DNA from: Gymnorhina tibicen
Taxonomy: Eukaryota > Chordata > Aves > Passeriformes > Artamidae
NCBI GenBank assembly: GCA_013399875.1
Contig: VXAZ01009646.1
Span: 248,001-312,000, forward strand
Length of the DNA stretch: 64,000 nucleotides
Direction of reading: 5' to 3'
Below the pieces are notes generated by a model that was not told where the DNA came from, searched no databases, and was given only the letters and a program-made list of their open reading frames with translations. How positions within the stretch are numbered: position 1 is the first letter of the stretch; the number at the start of each line of letters is the position of its first letter. Positions 52,684 to 64,000 of the stretch are shown one piece after another. The position numbers were made by a program, and so were the translations under genes.

Positions 52684-54037
52684 TCTTTCTTTCCCTCCTC
52701 TTTTCCTCTGTGTATATCTCTCAAATGGATGAAGAATCTGTTTTACCTCTTATCTGTTGTTCCTCCGTTTTCCAAAAGGTTCCTCATTTATTGTTCCAAG
52801 GATGTGATGTGGTTGAACTGCAACCACCAAGAGCAAGCACTTTGTCTACAACAGCCCTTTACTTTTGGTTACACAAAGTTTCCCAAGGACTGGAGGAAGA
52901 AATAAGAATCATCTCTGTACCCTTTGAACTGAAATCCTAATTTTCTTCCTCCATCCTAATAATGTGTTTGATACTTCTCTTTCTGAAGAAACTTGTCTCA
53001 TTCCCCAGAGAATCTTGCATCCTGGGGGAGAGAGTCTCACACAATACCTGGAAAAATTAACAAAAAAACGTGAGATAATAGTAGCATTGCATTACTTTTT
53101 TTTCTTTTTTTCCCTGCTCCTACTCCACAGTCATGTTTGGATTTAGTTCAAGGTAAAGTGGAAGAGAGTTTGAGAGTATGTGTGTATATAAATACATATT
53201 TGTGGATACAAGTTTCTGTGTGCACCAAAAGATCTGACAAATAAATTTAATGGGCAGAGCAGCAATCGGTAAGCTTAAAAAATTTAAATGTAGCCATCTT
53301 ACAGTTTTCATAGTTTCAGGAATTCAGATGTCACAAGTGATGAAATGTTCAATGTTTTAACTCTCAAATTGACAACAAACCACCTGTGATTTAACGAATG
53401 CGCCAGCAATGTTTGGGGTTAGTGCAGTATATCTTTAAGACACAAATACTGAGGAGAAAAATAAATAACCTTTTTTCCCCTGCACTTGTTGTTTCTTTTC
53501 CTTTTAGAAGTCATTACATCTAATTACTGACAAGGATTAGCTTTTTCAGTAGGTTATTCTTACGATGCTGCCATTCTGAGCTAAACTGAACAAACACAAT
53601 CATCTAAAAGAGAAAACAGAGATTAATCAGCTAATAGTGAAAGAAACTTGATTACACAAAAGTGGCAAAGCATAAAACCCCTTGTATTTGCAACCCATAA
53701 AATATTAATTAAAATAATTAACATTAGGGAGTAGTGCCTGTAAAGATCTTTGTTTCCTATTCCACCTTTATTTTAGAAGTCTTTTGATTTGCTTTACTTC
53801 AAGAGACACTTGAACTGTGTCAATCACACACTGAACCAGAGATAATCTGAGTTCTGTTGTTCTTAGCTCCTGTGAGTAAAGCCTTGGAAGATACGATCTG
53901 GGACTTGGTTGCTTTCTCTCCTTTTTGATTGTGCAGGGATTTTAGTGTTAATACTGTGAGGAGATGAGAACAGCAGCAGGTGACAAAAGAGGTTTCCTGT
54001 GGATGAGGGCAGTGAGACAATTAAATCCAATTATCTC

Positions 54038-54126
54038 AAAAAAAACCCTGCAAAAAGTCACCACAAACAAACCAAAACCAACAAAAAAACCTCTATCATC
54101 CCCACAAACCACCCCCAACCCAAAAC
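54038..54126. repeat. A/C-rich low-complexity tract
   Basis: About 90 bases with A and C making up nearly all positions, in irregular CAAAC/CCCAA units. It explains the coincidence of long open frames on both strands around 53948-54409. Confidence 0.82.
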
Positions 54127-55989
54127 CCTCTTCACTCCTATATTGCTGCTCTCCCCATATCATGGAAGAAAGAAAAGGCAGATTTCCTGTAGAACAGAAA
54201 GAGAACCCAATCTTGTGCTCTGCGGGGAAGAAATGCTTATTAAAAAATGATACTTGAGAAACAGAAGGCAGAGAGAAGAGAAAGCAATGGGTAAAGGAGG
54301 GAAGAGAATCAAGGCAGTCGAACGGACACAGGTCTGTGCAAAGTTTTCTATTTTGCAGTCTGAATTGTGTGGTCTGTGGTGGTGTTTTAGTGCCTGGGAG
54401 GGAGAGCAAGCCCTACCTCAGGCATGTGCCATCAGCCTGGGAGCTCTGGGCAGTTGAGCAGGACAAATCAGTGCAGAATATACCCCTGGCAAGGTCAAAG
54501 TGGTAAAAAGGAGACTTGAATTTTTTCCTTGCATGGATGTTTTCTGAATTAATGTCTTTTTTCTCAGGAAGATTTCTCCTCAGGAGTTTTAGGGGTCATT
54601 ATGAAGAGATTAACACAGATTTCACCTAAGTTCACAGTAACAGAAAATAAATTCTATACTCAAGGAACTAACATTGTTTTATTCATTATCTTCTAATACC
54701 TTATTATAAATGCATATTTTCTTTCCTGGTAATTATATAACTTAGATTTTGTTATTTCAGAGGGAGACAACGATCTGTACAATATCCTACAAATTCTGGA
54801 AGAACAAAAAACTGAAGGCAAGGACAGTAAACATGTTACAGGTACAGGACAGAGGGGAAAGAAGAGATGAGAAGGATATTGTGTGTTGTGTGATGGTTGT
54901 GCAAGAATGATGACACAGAAGTTCCTAGTAGATAACATAAATTGATGGAGAAATTTTCTTCAGGTATTTTCTGTCCATTGCTTCTTCTAATCCACTTTAT
55001 GCAAAAATCTCTTGAAGGCAAATGTTTTATGTCTATAAATTATGCTTAGTTCTCTATAGTTAAAAAAAAAAAAAGACAAAAAATTATCCAGATCCCCATT
55101 CTTCTATATTCATTACCAAGGCCAACCCTAAAATATGGAGTCTCTCCATTCAACTCCATTGGCTAATTAATTTTTATCACTTAATTATTGTTGATGTTGA
55201 AGAGGGAATAATGATTAATTAAAAAGTCATTGATATGTCATTTAATATTTTTAATTTATAGAGACAAATATTGCACTGTTTCAGTATTAAGATATTTATT
55301 TGTAGAAACACTGATGTGTTGATGAACTTAGCAGTGAATTTGTTTTCATACCCCAGCTAGCCATTACACTTGAAGGTTGATTAAGAGCTGGTACTTTGTT
55401 AAATAGCAGCAGGTTTTCCCAGACAGAAAATTAACTCTTAGGGGAGCAGAGCTCTGCTGCATATTTAAGTAACACTTAGATGTGTGCAATTCATTACAGA
55501 ACAACAGCAAGAACAACAAGACACCAAATGTTTAATTTTCCTGGAAAGCAAACACAGAGATAATTGGAACTTGATATATTGTTGGTGTAAGTAGAGGAGC
55601 TCGTACTTAAAGACACAACTTTTTCTTTTCATATCCGGAAAGAGCTTTATTTTAAAAATTTTATTTGCACTATAGTTTTGTACTTCACTGATACAACATG
55701 ATATCCAGCAGATGTACTGAACTGGAAACACAACAGAGTTGGTAGAATTAAGCTTCTCCACTTTTTTATGTCTCTCTCTCTTTTTTTTTTTTTGATAATG
55801 GAATCGCCTTTGTGGAATCTGCATTTTTTTAATGAGTAAATTTTTGGATTTAGATTACCATTCCCTGAATTTTGGTGCCCCTCTCTCTTCTAACATTATT
55901 ATCGATGTGTAATAGAAACTCATAGGAGCCCCAAACACTTTCAGTCCAGCTACCCAAGCAGGCACAAGGTGAGGTTCTTGGGGGTATTC

Positions 55990-56043
55990 ATCAGGGCTGA
56001 TCATCCTTGTGGGCCCCTTCCAGCTATGAGACAACCTTATGAA
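55990..56043 (+). mobile_element. CR1 3' end relic
   Basis: tcagggctgatcatccttgt followed by gggccccttccagctatgag and accttatga resembles the sense 3' end of avian CR1 (gatgatccttgtgggtcccttccaact ... attctatga). The final 8-bp repeats are degraded to accttatga. Only about 50 bp can be recognised; the upstream part (55940-55990) may belong but is too diverged to say. Its small size lowers confidence. Confidence 0.65.
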
Positions 56044-59000
56044 AAAAAATCATTGTAGGGATAAGCAGGTTTGGTTTTGATTCTCCTTGTACCTCTTCTC
56101 TTGAATATTGATACTTTTAAAAAATTTATTAGGCAGTTTATACTATTATTTTTAACAGTATGTTTTGCTTAAGAGGTAACTTTTATGCTGGAGATAAACA
56201 GTCTGATTCTGATATCACCTGCACGGGATCAGTGTAAATCAGCTTGGAATTAGTCTGTAGGGAAAGTTCACTTGTGGACTTAACTGCTTGCAGTGTAGCT
56301 AATTAGTGTGCCCCCCTAAAAGGCTTTAGGAACAAATTACTGGCTGTCCCAGATGAGAACCTGTCATGATGTCTTGCTTGGTATCACACACTGCACCACT
56401 TTTTCACAGGAACCTGTTCTATTTAGGTGAACAGTGCATTGGCATTTATCAGAAAATTTAAGACAAAACCTGTGTGTCTGATCTGAAAAGTGATTATTTA
56501 AACTTAAGATTTTTTAACATAAATCATTTTGCAAAGTGAGAGAAAGTTTTTTCACTTCTTTTCTGTCTTTTCTTGTGTACACAGAGGGTTACTCTGGCAT
56601 GAACCAGTGGTCCCTTTCTGGCTGCAGTGACTCAGCCAGTGATGCTCAGCACGTCAGTAGGAGCACATTAACCCATCCTGTCACCTCCATGACTGCTGGA
56701 GTGCCTGCCTAGACAGGGCTGTGGTCAGGAAAATGAAACCTCACAGGTTTTTTGGTGCAGGAAAGAATTAGGGTGTTGTTCATGGAGGCTTTACTTTCTG
56801 AAGTCTGGTTGTTTAGCCCTGGAACTAGGTAGAAATGAGATGTTATGGGCTTTGAAGCAAGTTACAGTCATGATAACCATACCTAAAAACCACTTCAGGT
56901 TAGCAGAAGTGAGTGAGTGAAAGTGCTTTCAGTGACTAACCAGGTAACAAGAAAAAAAAAAATTTATTTTCCCATTTTGGAGGATGCTGTAGAGAGGACT
57001 GGCTGAGATTTGACTGTGTGACTTATGCAATGAAGACAAAAAAGATATAATGTACATTTGTAGACTGTGCTAACTTCATACTTTTGTGTACAGATTTTCC
57101 TCTTCATGGAGACTGGTCATTGAGCACTGAGCAGCAGCTGAACAGCTCAGATTATAGTTCTGTTCAAGTCCTCCTAATGCCATGAATATGTGGAAAGGGC
57201 AAAGCCACCAGAGGAAGGAAAAGCAGGAATGCAGAAACAAGCCCTGATAGACTCTCCATGGATGTTCAAAACCTAAATCTGTTTAAACTCTCATTATCTT
57301 GGCCTGCTGAGATCTTTTAGAGCCCTGGCCTGGGGTGAATACAATGCCCCTGTAGCTGGATAAGCTCATGGTGGTTGATTTATTCTTGGGTCACCCACAG
57401 ACCCCTTTCAGTTGATTTTTTTCTAAATCTCTGCTGCTGTCACTCATGCGTGCCCTCGGAGAACAGGATGTTTTAACTTTACCAGTACTGATTCTCCCCG
57501 CACAAGTTGTCAAACGGATGAATCAAGAAGTGAAAAATCTACAAAATCACTATAGAAATTCTAGCTGTTTATTATTAACAATTACCTTAAAACAAGCTTA
57601 CTTCGAGTGCTAAAAAAGACAGCAAACGCTAGCATTTTATTGATTGCAAAATGAAAAAAACCACCTTTGTCAACGCTAAACAGGAAGTTTTCACTAATGG
57701 TTAAAAAACGAATTTGCTGTCGTGCAATGCAATCTGCAAATCCCTATCCTCCTCTGGTGACTGATTATTCTTCATCCCATGGCTGGCTGAACAATTACTG
57801 TTCTTTTTAATTCGGTCAGCAGGATGCTTCCTTGCTGTGTCTGGGGCCGTAAGACTTTGTAGCAGAGAACACAGTACCATGCTTCTGTAAATCAAAATAT
57901 ATGTTACCTAGCTCCCTGAACACAAGAGACCCAGGTTTTATAAGTGCCATTACAGAAAAAGATAATCCATGACAACAAATATGGGGAGTGCACAAGCAAT
58001 TTACCTGTCACCATTCACCCTCCAACACACTCCAGCATTTTGGCAGAACATTTTAATGGAAAGGGATTTTAAAGTGGCACCCAACTCTGTACCATTTTCC
58101 ACTTTCAAATATATTTGATGTTTAATTTGGTTTTATCTCTCTCCCTGTCTTTCTGTTCATCTTTGGCAGAGACAAGTAAAGAATGGCCAAGGCAGTGACC
58201 TGCTGAGCCTTATAAAGAACAATGTTAGATGCGGAAATATGATGTTTGTTTTACCCTTTGTGGTGCGTGGGGTTTTGTTTTAATGTCTCATACTCTATGC
58301 CCTCATCATGCCCTCTGCAGCAGCTCTTCAGGAATCTCTGCAGTTCTGCAAGTTCCAAATTTCTTTAGTTTCTTACTTGCTACAAACAGCTTAAGCTTGT
58401 GGATTTAGGGATTCCCCACTTCAATGAGTGACTGAGATCACTCTGAACACTTGTTCTAGGTTTTGATCTGTTTCCAGATGAGCTGTCTTTGGCTTGGAGG
58501 TGTGGTTGTCTTGCTCACTGGGTCATGCCTACTTTTCCCCAATCTGTCAGTTCTGTGTTGATATCTCCATTTCTCTATTTAGACCCTTGCTGGTTTCCTT
58601 TTTTTAGAACTTAATTCAGCTTCTCCTTTCCCTATTCCTTCTCACTTTAAGCCGACTATGTTTTTGTTTACTGCAAGGCATAACAACTTGATATGATAGA
58701 ATATATACAGTGGTATTTTTTCTGCATCTTACCCAGCTTGGGTTATGCTAATAACAATATTGAGCACATTTATACAATTTGAAATAATTGCACAGAGGTT
58801 AACTAATTATTCAGCACAGGGAGTAAATGAAGAAAGAATTATCATTTGTTTTTTAATTAGAATGAAAGCTGAGGTGACTCAAGTTCTAGAATGAGTTGGG
58901 GTAATAGCAAGTAGAATTCTTGCAACTTTTTTTATTTTTTTGAGAAATCAGCTTATAGTGCTTTTTGAGACAGTGTATTTCAGTAGCTTACTATATCAAA

Positions 59001-59799
59001 ATAGTCTTGATGAATGTATTATCATTACAATATCAATGTTGTTTTAGCTGAGCACCTATGAAGCATGAATGTTTTCTATAATTAAACCTGTGAGCACCTG
59101 ATGCAAAAATTACTGGATAAAGCGGATTCACTTTGATATTAGAGAAGTTTAGGCTATGCCAGTACAGGCTGACTGTATAAATAACAACATATAAATTGAT
59201 TGATTCTATTTTTTGCTTTTATTGTGTCATAAAATATCAGCTTTAGCCTTCAGTATGACACAACCTCTTTTATTTTTTTAAATTTTTTTTTTAAGAAAAT
59301 ACAGTTCAGAAAAATCTAACTGCATTTTAATCTAGGGTATTGCTGAAAGAAACCGTGAAGGAAAAAAAAGTTATTATAAAGGGTTCTGAAATAAAGCAAG
59401 CTGTCTCCCTCTCTGTTTCCTGCCCTACTATTTCAGGACAGTAAAACATTTAATAAACTTTAAACAAAATTAGTTAATTTAACATGAACATGTAAGAAAA
59501 AGTACAAATTTTTATGCAGACTTCTGCCTGAAGGCATAAAGCAGTACCTGGTGGTCCCCAGAGCAGCCCTGCATTCATCAAAAGTTGTGGAAAGTTATTC
59601 TACACTACTATTTTGCTGCAAAATAATGTTTTAGGCATCTTCCTAACTATAGTAGTTTATGACATTACTACAGCTGATTTTTTTTTTTTTTTAATCCACT
59701 TTGGCTTCTATCCAGTTAATCCCTTATACGTAGTTTTGGTTTGTGTGAGTGAACATTGTATTTACTCCAGCCGCCTACCACTGAAGTACTAATCAAAAA
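56044..59799. other. unannotated DNA with CpG-dense block
   Basis: No repeat or gene is recognised. The block 57449-57849 keeps 11 CpG sites in 400 bp, far above its neighbours, and contains several TTATTAACAATTA and TTTTATTGATTG-like homeobox/SOX-type sites (finding). A 64-codon minus-strand open frame (57701-57895) inside that block shows no domain. T-rich runs occur at 59283-59294 and 59682-59697. Confidence 0.55.
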
Positions 59800-60600
59800 C
59801 ATGTGTAGAAGTGGGCCCAGGACAGACTCATCTAGAACTCTGCTTAAAATGCTTTTCTGATTGACAGCAAACTGTTGGTTACTGCACATTTATGAAGTTT
59901 TGTGCCCATCTTCTTTTGTCTTCATCAACCCCAAATTTCCCAGTTTACTCCTGAGTGTCCCGAGGGACGGCATCGAGTGCAGTGCTGAAGTCAAGACAGA
60001 TTGTCTCTAATGCCTCCCCCTTATCTGCTGGACCCATTATCCTGTCATGAAAGGAAATTGGATTGTTTTGATGAGATTCGGTCTTGACAGATCCATGTTA
60101 GCTGCTTTTTATCATGTTTACTATCCTGTAGGTGCTTTTAAATTGACTCTTAAGTGATTTGTTCTGGTATCTCTCTGAACATTGGGGTTAGACTGACTGA
60201 TCTATAATTTTCCAGGCCCTTTCTCTCATTTTGGAAATACCCATGAAGTTTGCCCTTCACCAGTCCTCTAGAAACTCCCCTTTACATCTTCAACAAATTC
60301 TTGAAAATAAGCTTTAATGACTCACAGATTGCATTTATTGGCTGGTTTCCTGTGTACCCCTGGGGGAACTGAATCAGGTCCTGTCAACTTGGATGCATTT
60401 AATTTATCCAAATATTTTTCACATCTTCTTTTTTTTTTTTCTCTTTGTTTTTTTTTTTTAGCNNNNNNNNNNNNNNNNNNNNNNNNNNNNNNNNNTTCAA
60501 ATTTTTTTTCCCTTTTTTTTTTTTTTTTTCTCTTTGTTTTTTTTTTTTTTAGCTCTGTGGCCTGTTCATCAACAACTCTGCTCTCACTCTGCTACAATGC
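59800..60600 (-). mobile_element. ancient CR1-type LINE, reverse-transcriptase fragment
   Basis: The plus strand matches the antisense of the CR1 ORF2 reverse-transcriptase region known from birds and turtles. The minus strand of 59966-60031 translates in one frame to a segment containing DKGEALETICLDFSTALDAV, matching the family motif VDVIYLDFSKAFDTV. Minus strand of about 60055-60130 gives HLQDSK followed by a diverged SQHGFVKNKSC motif. Plus-strand landmarks gactgactgatctataattt and tttgcccttcaccagtcctc match the usual antisense text. The catalytic YADD region and the 3' end are not present. Stop codons and frameshifts interrupt the frame, so it is a dead, old copy. Outer borders are approximate: the core 59940-60430 is firm, while 59800-59940 and 60496-60600 are weaker. 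An N gap interrupts it. Confidence 0.85.
60463..60495. other. assembly gap (33 N)
   Basis: A run of 33 undetermined bases. Both sides carry the same pattern: a long T run, ctctttg, a second long T run, then agc (left 60429-60462, right about 60513-60553). The gap size is probably arbitrary, and the two flanks may be one locus represented twice. Any open frame crossing it (60317-60619) is meaningless. Confidence 0.97.
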
Positions 60601-63600
60601 ACAGAATTTTTTAAACTAATGACTGATATCCTCTTTTAGAGGTTAACATGCATGTATTATAAACATCCCATTGTACATGTACAACCCATTTTATTCATTT
60701 TATTAATGTTCATCCCATTTAAACTCTCAAGATGAGCTTTACAAGGCACTTGAACTATTTTCAAATCATACAGTTACACTCAGGAACAAGGAAATTGCAT
60801 TACTGGGGAAATTACAGTTACTGAAATCTGTCTGTGATCTAATACCAGGTGACAATACATTTTAAACAGGGGTGCAAGTGAAGAGATGATAAACTCTCCC
60901 TCCCCAAAACTTTTTCATGAGTACCTGAAAAGTAAGTTTAATCCTGGGCATGTGTTTTTTTTAATCAAAATCCAATCTGTTTTCAATGTCTGAATCTGTC
61001 AGTTGTAAAGATGGATTCTCTCCTTGAACTTAAGTAAAATGTTGACTGTTTGTATTTAAGCTTTAGCTGCATCTTTGTTGTGTGTATTGTTAAAAAAAAA
61101 TATCCAAGGAGTATTTACAGTGATTTTAAAATTTTGGTACCGTTTTTGTTTTTGAAGAGCAAATAGTGGAAAGAACTTTGTAATGTATTGTCCTGTGGGA
61201 TCTTTTTTCTTTGTTTTCTGTATGCAGAAGGGATTTTTATCCCTGTGTGGGTCTTTGATTCAGATGCATTTATCTGTTGCTCAATTTAGACAAACCTTTT
61301 GTTTGTATGGATTTTCAAAATTGCTCAATTTTCCAGGCTTGTGCAAGAATCTCCCCCTCCAACCCAATCCAGTTTTTCAGCATTTCTCACCCAGTATGCA
61401 GTGCATCATTTCTCTTAATGGTAGCAAGGAGAGTGTGCAGTGTTCCTAAGAGTCCCAGAGATACTTTATGGAACAATCAAAATCCTCAAGGACAATTTGT
61501 GTGCAGCCAATACTGACTCAGCAGAGTTCAAGGCATGTTTTAAAACTACGTGTAATCACTGTTTATTTTGAGCACAGTGGCTTTCAAAGGCGACATAATT
61601 TGGGGAGAACGTCTATGGATTTGTGGTGTTATCTAAAATTTTCAAGACGGGTACGTAGTTTGGAATGCAGAATTCATGCATGAATTTAAGCCTCATTGCT
61701 TTGGGAACAGATTTAAAAGTAATACTTGTGTGTTCATAGGTGAAAGGTTCTTGCTCTAAATTTACTCTGGAGTACCTGTGCAGTGTAATTGCTCGAAAAA
61801 TATCTGTTTATTGCAGCCCAGAAAGGCCCCTGTGAAGAGGAAACGGTGGAAACATCTCTTCCCTCACTGCATTTTATCTTTCACTGGTAAAAAAATGCAA
61901 CAGCACAACTTTTCCTAAGCTGCTGGAAGATTAATGATAATATTGCCAGGTTCAGCAGTAAAATTTCGGAATGAAAATTCTCCCAAGTGTTTTGAAGCAC
62001 TCTTTTGTGATTAGCAGCTATTTAGATTGAAATAGAGAGATCAGCCATCACACTTCAGTGTCTTTAACACATTTCTGTACTAAAGTTCTGTGTATTTTTC
62101 TGGAGTCGTACCTGGCTGTGAATACTCATCTTGACACTTTCTGCACAAGCTTTGTGTGCTGTAAACTGACACAGCAAAGGCCTTTGCTCAGCCTGAACTC
62201 TCTGTGCCAGGAAGCAACTCTGTTCATCTGGTATATCTCTTCAGCTTTTGTATTTCTAGCTGATTATGCCAGGTCTTCCTGAGAAAGCTGAGTTGCATAT
62301 TCTGCAGCTTTGTAGTTTTGTTTTCATTAGATAAAACTAGAAAAAACCTGAATGTTTTGGTCTGCAAGTGGTGACTGGCTGGAGAAAACTGTGGGTCCTG
62401 ACTGGCTGCAGATTTAAGTCTTGACTCAGAAAGATCTGATGGTATTTTGGCTGAGATACAGCAGGGTATTTAATCTACATGCTTCTAAATCATTCTAAGT
62501 AAGCAACCTGAACTTGGCTTTCACCCAGTCTAGGATATGTTTTATCCTTTATAGCGTCTTTCACACATTTTTGCCTGGCAATCAATATGTGCTATTGAAA
62601 CAAAAATGTTGCAGCTCTGGTGAAATGTCCCCATGGCAGAAACGGTTCCATCAGTATTTTCTCCTTATTTGTCAGCAGTCCTGCATTCTGCTGGAGATCC
62701 TGGCTGCAGAAGCACTGAACAACTGATGAGATACTGCAGCCTGTGTCAGGCTGTGACTGCAGCCTGTTTTACAAATTCACAAGTCTCACAGACAGTTTGA
62801 ATGCATAAGTAGTAAGATAGAGACCTCTAAAATATTGAGAATCCCAAAAGTTTAGGGATGTGTTTGCTAAGACAGGGAGAGAGTGAATATCTGAATTCTT
62901 ATTGAAATAATAGTATGGCAGGCTAAAACATTTTTCATGTAAATGCTGATATTTAAATATTTTATTTCATATTCTACTTAAAAGCTAAGCAGTACTTGCA
63001 AGCTGATAAGTGGTGCAGTTGTCTTAAGCGACATATCACTAAGGGCATTTTAAATTTCATATCCAATGGTTTCCTTCCCTTTTCTAGATGGGGAAAGTGT
63101 CTGTCCATGGAAACATACTCTGGCATTACTTTTAATGTCTGTGCACTTTTAAAGATCAATTCACTTCTGTTGTGCATACTGGGAGTGCAGCTCCAACCTA
63201 CAGCACGGCAGATCTAAACACAGGGTGTTTTCACCTTGCTTTTGGTTCAATATGCTTCTGAAAATTGTAGCCTTGGCTCTCAGTGTGTCATTATCTGCCT
63301 GCAGTTTGTTGAACTCATTCTTCCTGGAGGTAGAGCCCTTCACATTCACCCACTTACTCTCTGAAAAATGAGCAGAAAGTTTTTTGAATAACCAGTTATC
63401 CCTCTGTAGTCCATTAGAGAATTTGCTTTTCCCTACTATTGCCATGCTGTTCATTTCCAGTGTAGCAGTAGTCAAAATTACAGGTTTACCTTGCCTGTTA
63501 TATGCAAAATATAAGTTGTGTATCAAATCCACGTGAAATAGTCATGGATTTCATGAGTGTTAAGAGGAGTATTCAGGAGCCAGAAAATGTGAGGGGATTT

Positions 63601-64000
63601 GTTAATCAGGATGTAAAGAACACAAGTCCAAGAATAGAAATAGAATTGCCTAAAACTCATATTTTTTTGGTGGCTCTCCTCTATTTTTATTACTTTTTTT
63701 TTAATCCTTGAAACTTGGAGGAGCCATTTTGTGTTATCATTGGTTCCTGTGCGATGTTGAGACTTTCGTTTAACATTGCATACTTAGAAAAAACAATTAG
63801 GTTAAATTCTTGTTGACATAATCTCCTTGTCAGTTCTGCTTTCACCTTTATCTTCTGCAAATAAGATAGAGTGGAAATAAATATTGACACAGTGAGACCA
63901 AAAGCATGTACTTGGTGTTTGTACATACAACAAGCCTGTCGATCACATTTAGGAATGCTTTCCCTGAAAAACATAATGGGTGGCTGCTATAAACATAGAG
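60601..64000. other. unannotated non-coding DNA, right end
   Basis: AT-rich DNA with no recognised repeat. A plus-strand splice-bounded segment (61817-61886) is weakly exon-like and reported as a finding. Overlapping plus-strand frames at 61183-61683 are in different phases and show no family features. The 123-codon minus-strand frame at 63161-63532 and the 94-codon one at 63690-63974 are likewise unrecognised. A T-rich run lies near 63691-63700. Confidence 0.55.

Larger units (their letters stand above)
51221..55989. other. unannotated non-coding DNA
   Basis: Unique-looking DNA between the LTR and a CR1 relic. It holds an imperfect tandem duplication (52611-52683), a T-rich run at 53096-53113, an A/C-rich tract (54038-54126), a 12-A run at 55062-55073 and a 13-T run at 55781-55793. 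Opposing open frames at 53948-54409 (153 codons, minus) and 53964-54257 (97 codons, plus) both run through the A/C-rich tract, which lacks stop codons because of its composition. A cluster of TAATTA-type sites is at 55158-55260. Confidence 0.55.

Noticed and set aside
53948..54409. 153-codon minus-strand frame overlapping 97- and 83-codon plus-strand frames.
   Set aside because: All pass through an A/C-rich tract that cannot form stop codons easily. The simultaneous openness is compositional.
1..64000. tRNA, rRNA, snRNA, CRISPR array, telomeric repeat, bacterial operon.
   Set aside because: Scanned by eye for conserved tRNA T-arm motifs, TTAGGG arrays, and regularly spaced repeats; none found. 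This is not proof of absence, and tRNAscan or Infernal would decide.

Overview
The window looks like a piece of a bird nuclear genome, mostly intergenic or intronic DNA. The main evidence is the interspersed repeats. Several are CR1 LINE fragments with avian-type 3' ends (ATTCTATGA-like tails, and the conserved end of ORF2 with RFFTQRV/KFFSVRV-like motifs). One is a roughly 540 bp solo LTR of a type I recognise from bird genomes. The sequence is AT-rich, recognisable repeats cover only about 4% of it by eye, and there is a run of N at 60463-60495, as in a draft assembly. Nothing is bacterial: there are no long ORFs, operons, rRNA, tRNA or CRISPR arrays. The longest open frames are 120-170 codons, which is expected by chance in 64 kb.

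Layout. 1-3848: unique DNA. 3849-4330: CR1, minus strand. 4331-15261: unique DNA with some exon-like segments (best at 6805-6851 and 8146-8222, minus strand). 15262-15662: CR1, plus strand. 15663-25840: unique DNA with a CpG-retaining, conserved-element-like stretch near 21480-21860. 25841-25950: CR1 3' tail, minus strand. 25951-38721: unique DNA with plus-strand exon-like segments at 27255-27302 and 36486-36704. 38722-38790: MIR-like SINE relic. 38791-50680: unique DNA with an (AT)n microsatellite and small tandem duplications. 50681-51220: solo LTR, minus strand. 51221-55989: unique DNA. 55990-56043: CR1 3' relic, plus strand. 56044-59799: unique DNA with a CpG-dense block at 57449-57849. 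59800-60600: old CR1 reverse-transcriptase fragment, minus strand, with an assembly gap inside a T-rich tract. 60601-64000: unique DNA.

No protein-coding gene could be identified with confidence, so no pathway or gene cooperation can be described. The exon-like segments are reported as low-confidence findings because strong but unused splice-site pairs are common in vertebrate introns. I saw no sign of a previously undescribed biological system. The points most worth checking are the CpG-retaining stretches (possible conserved regulatory elements), the best splice-bounded open segments, and the mirrored T-rich flanks of the assembly gap.
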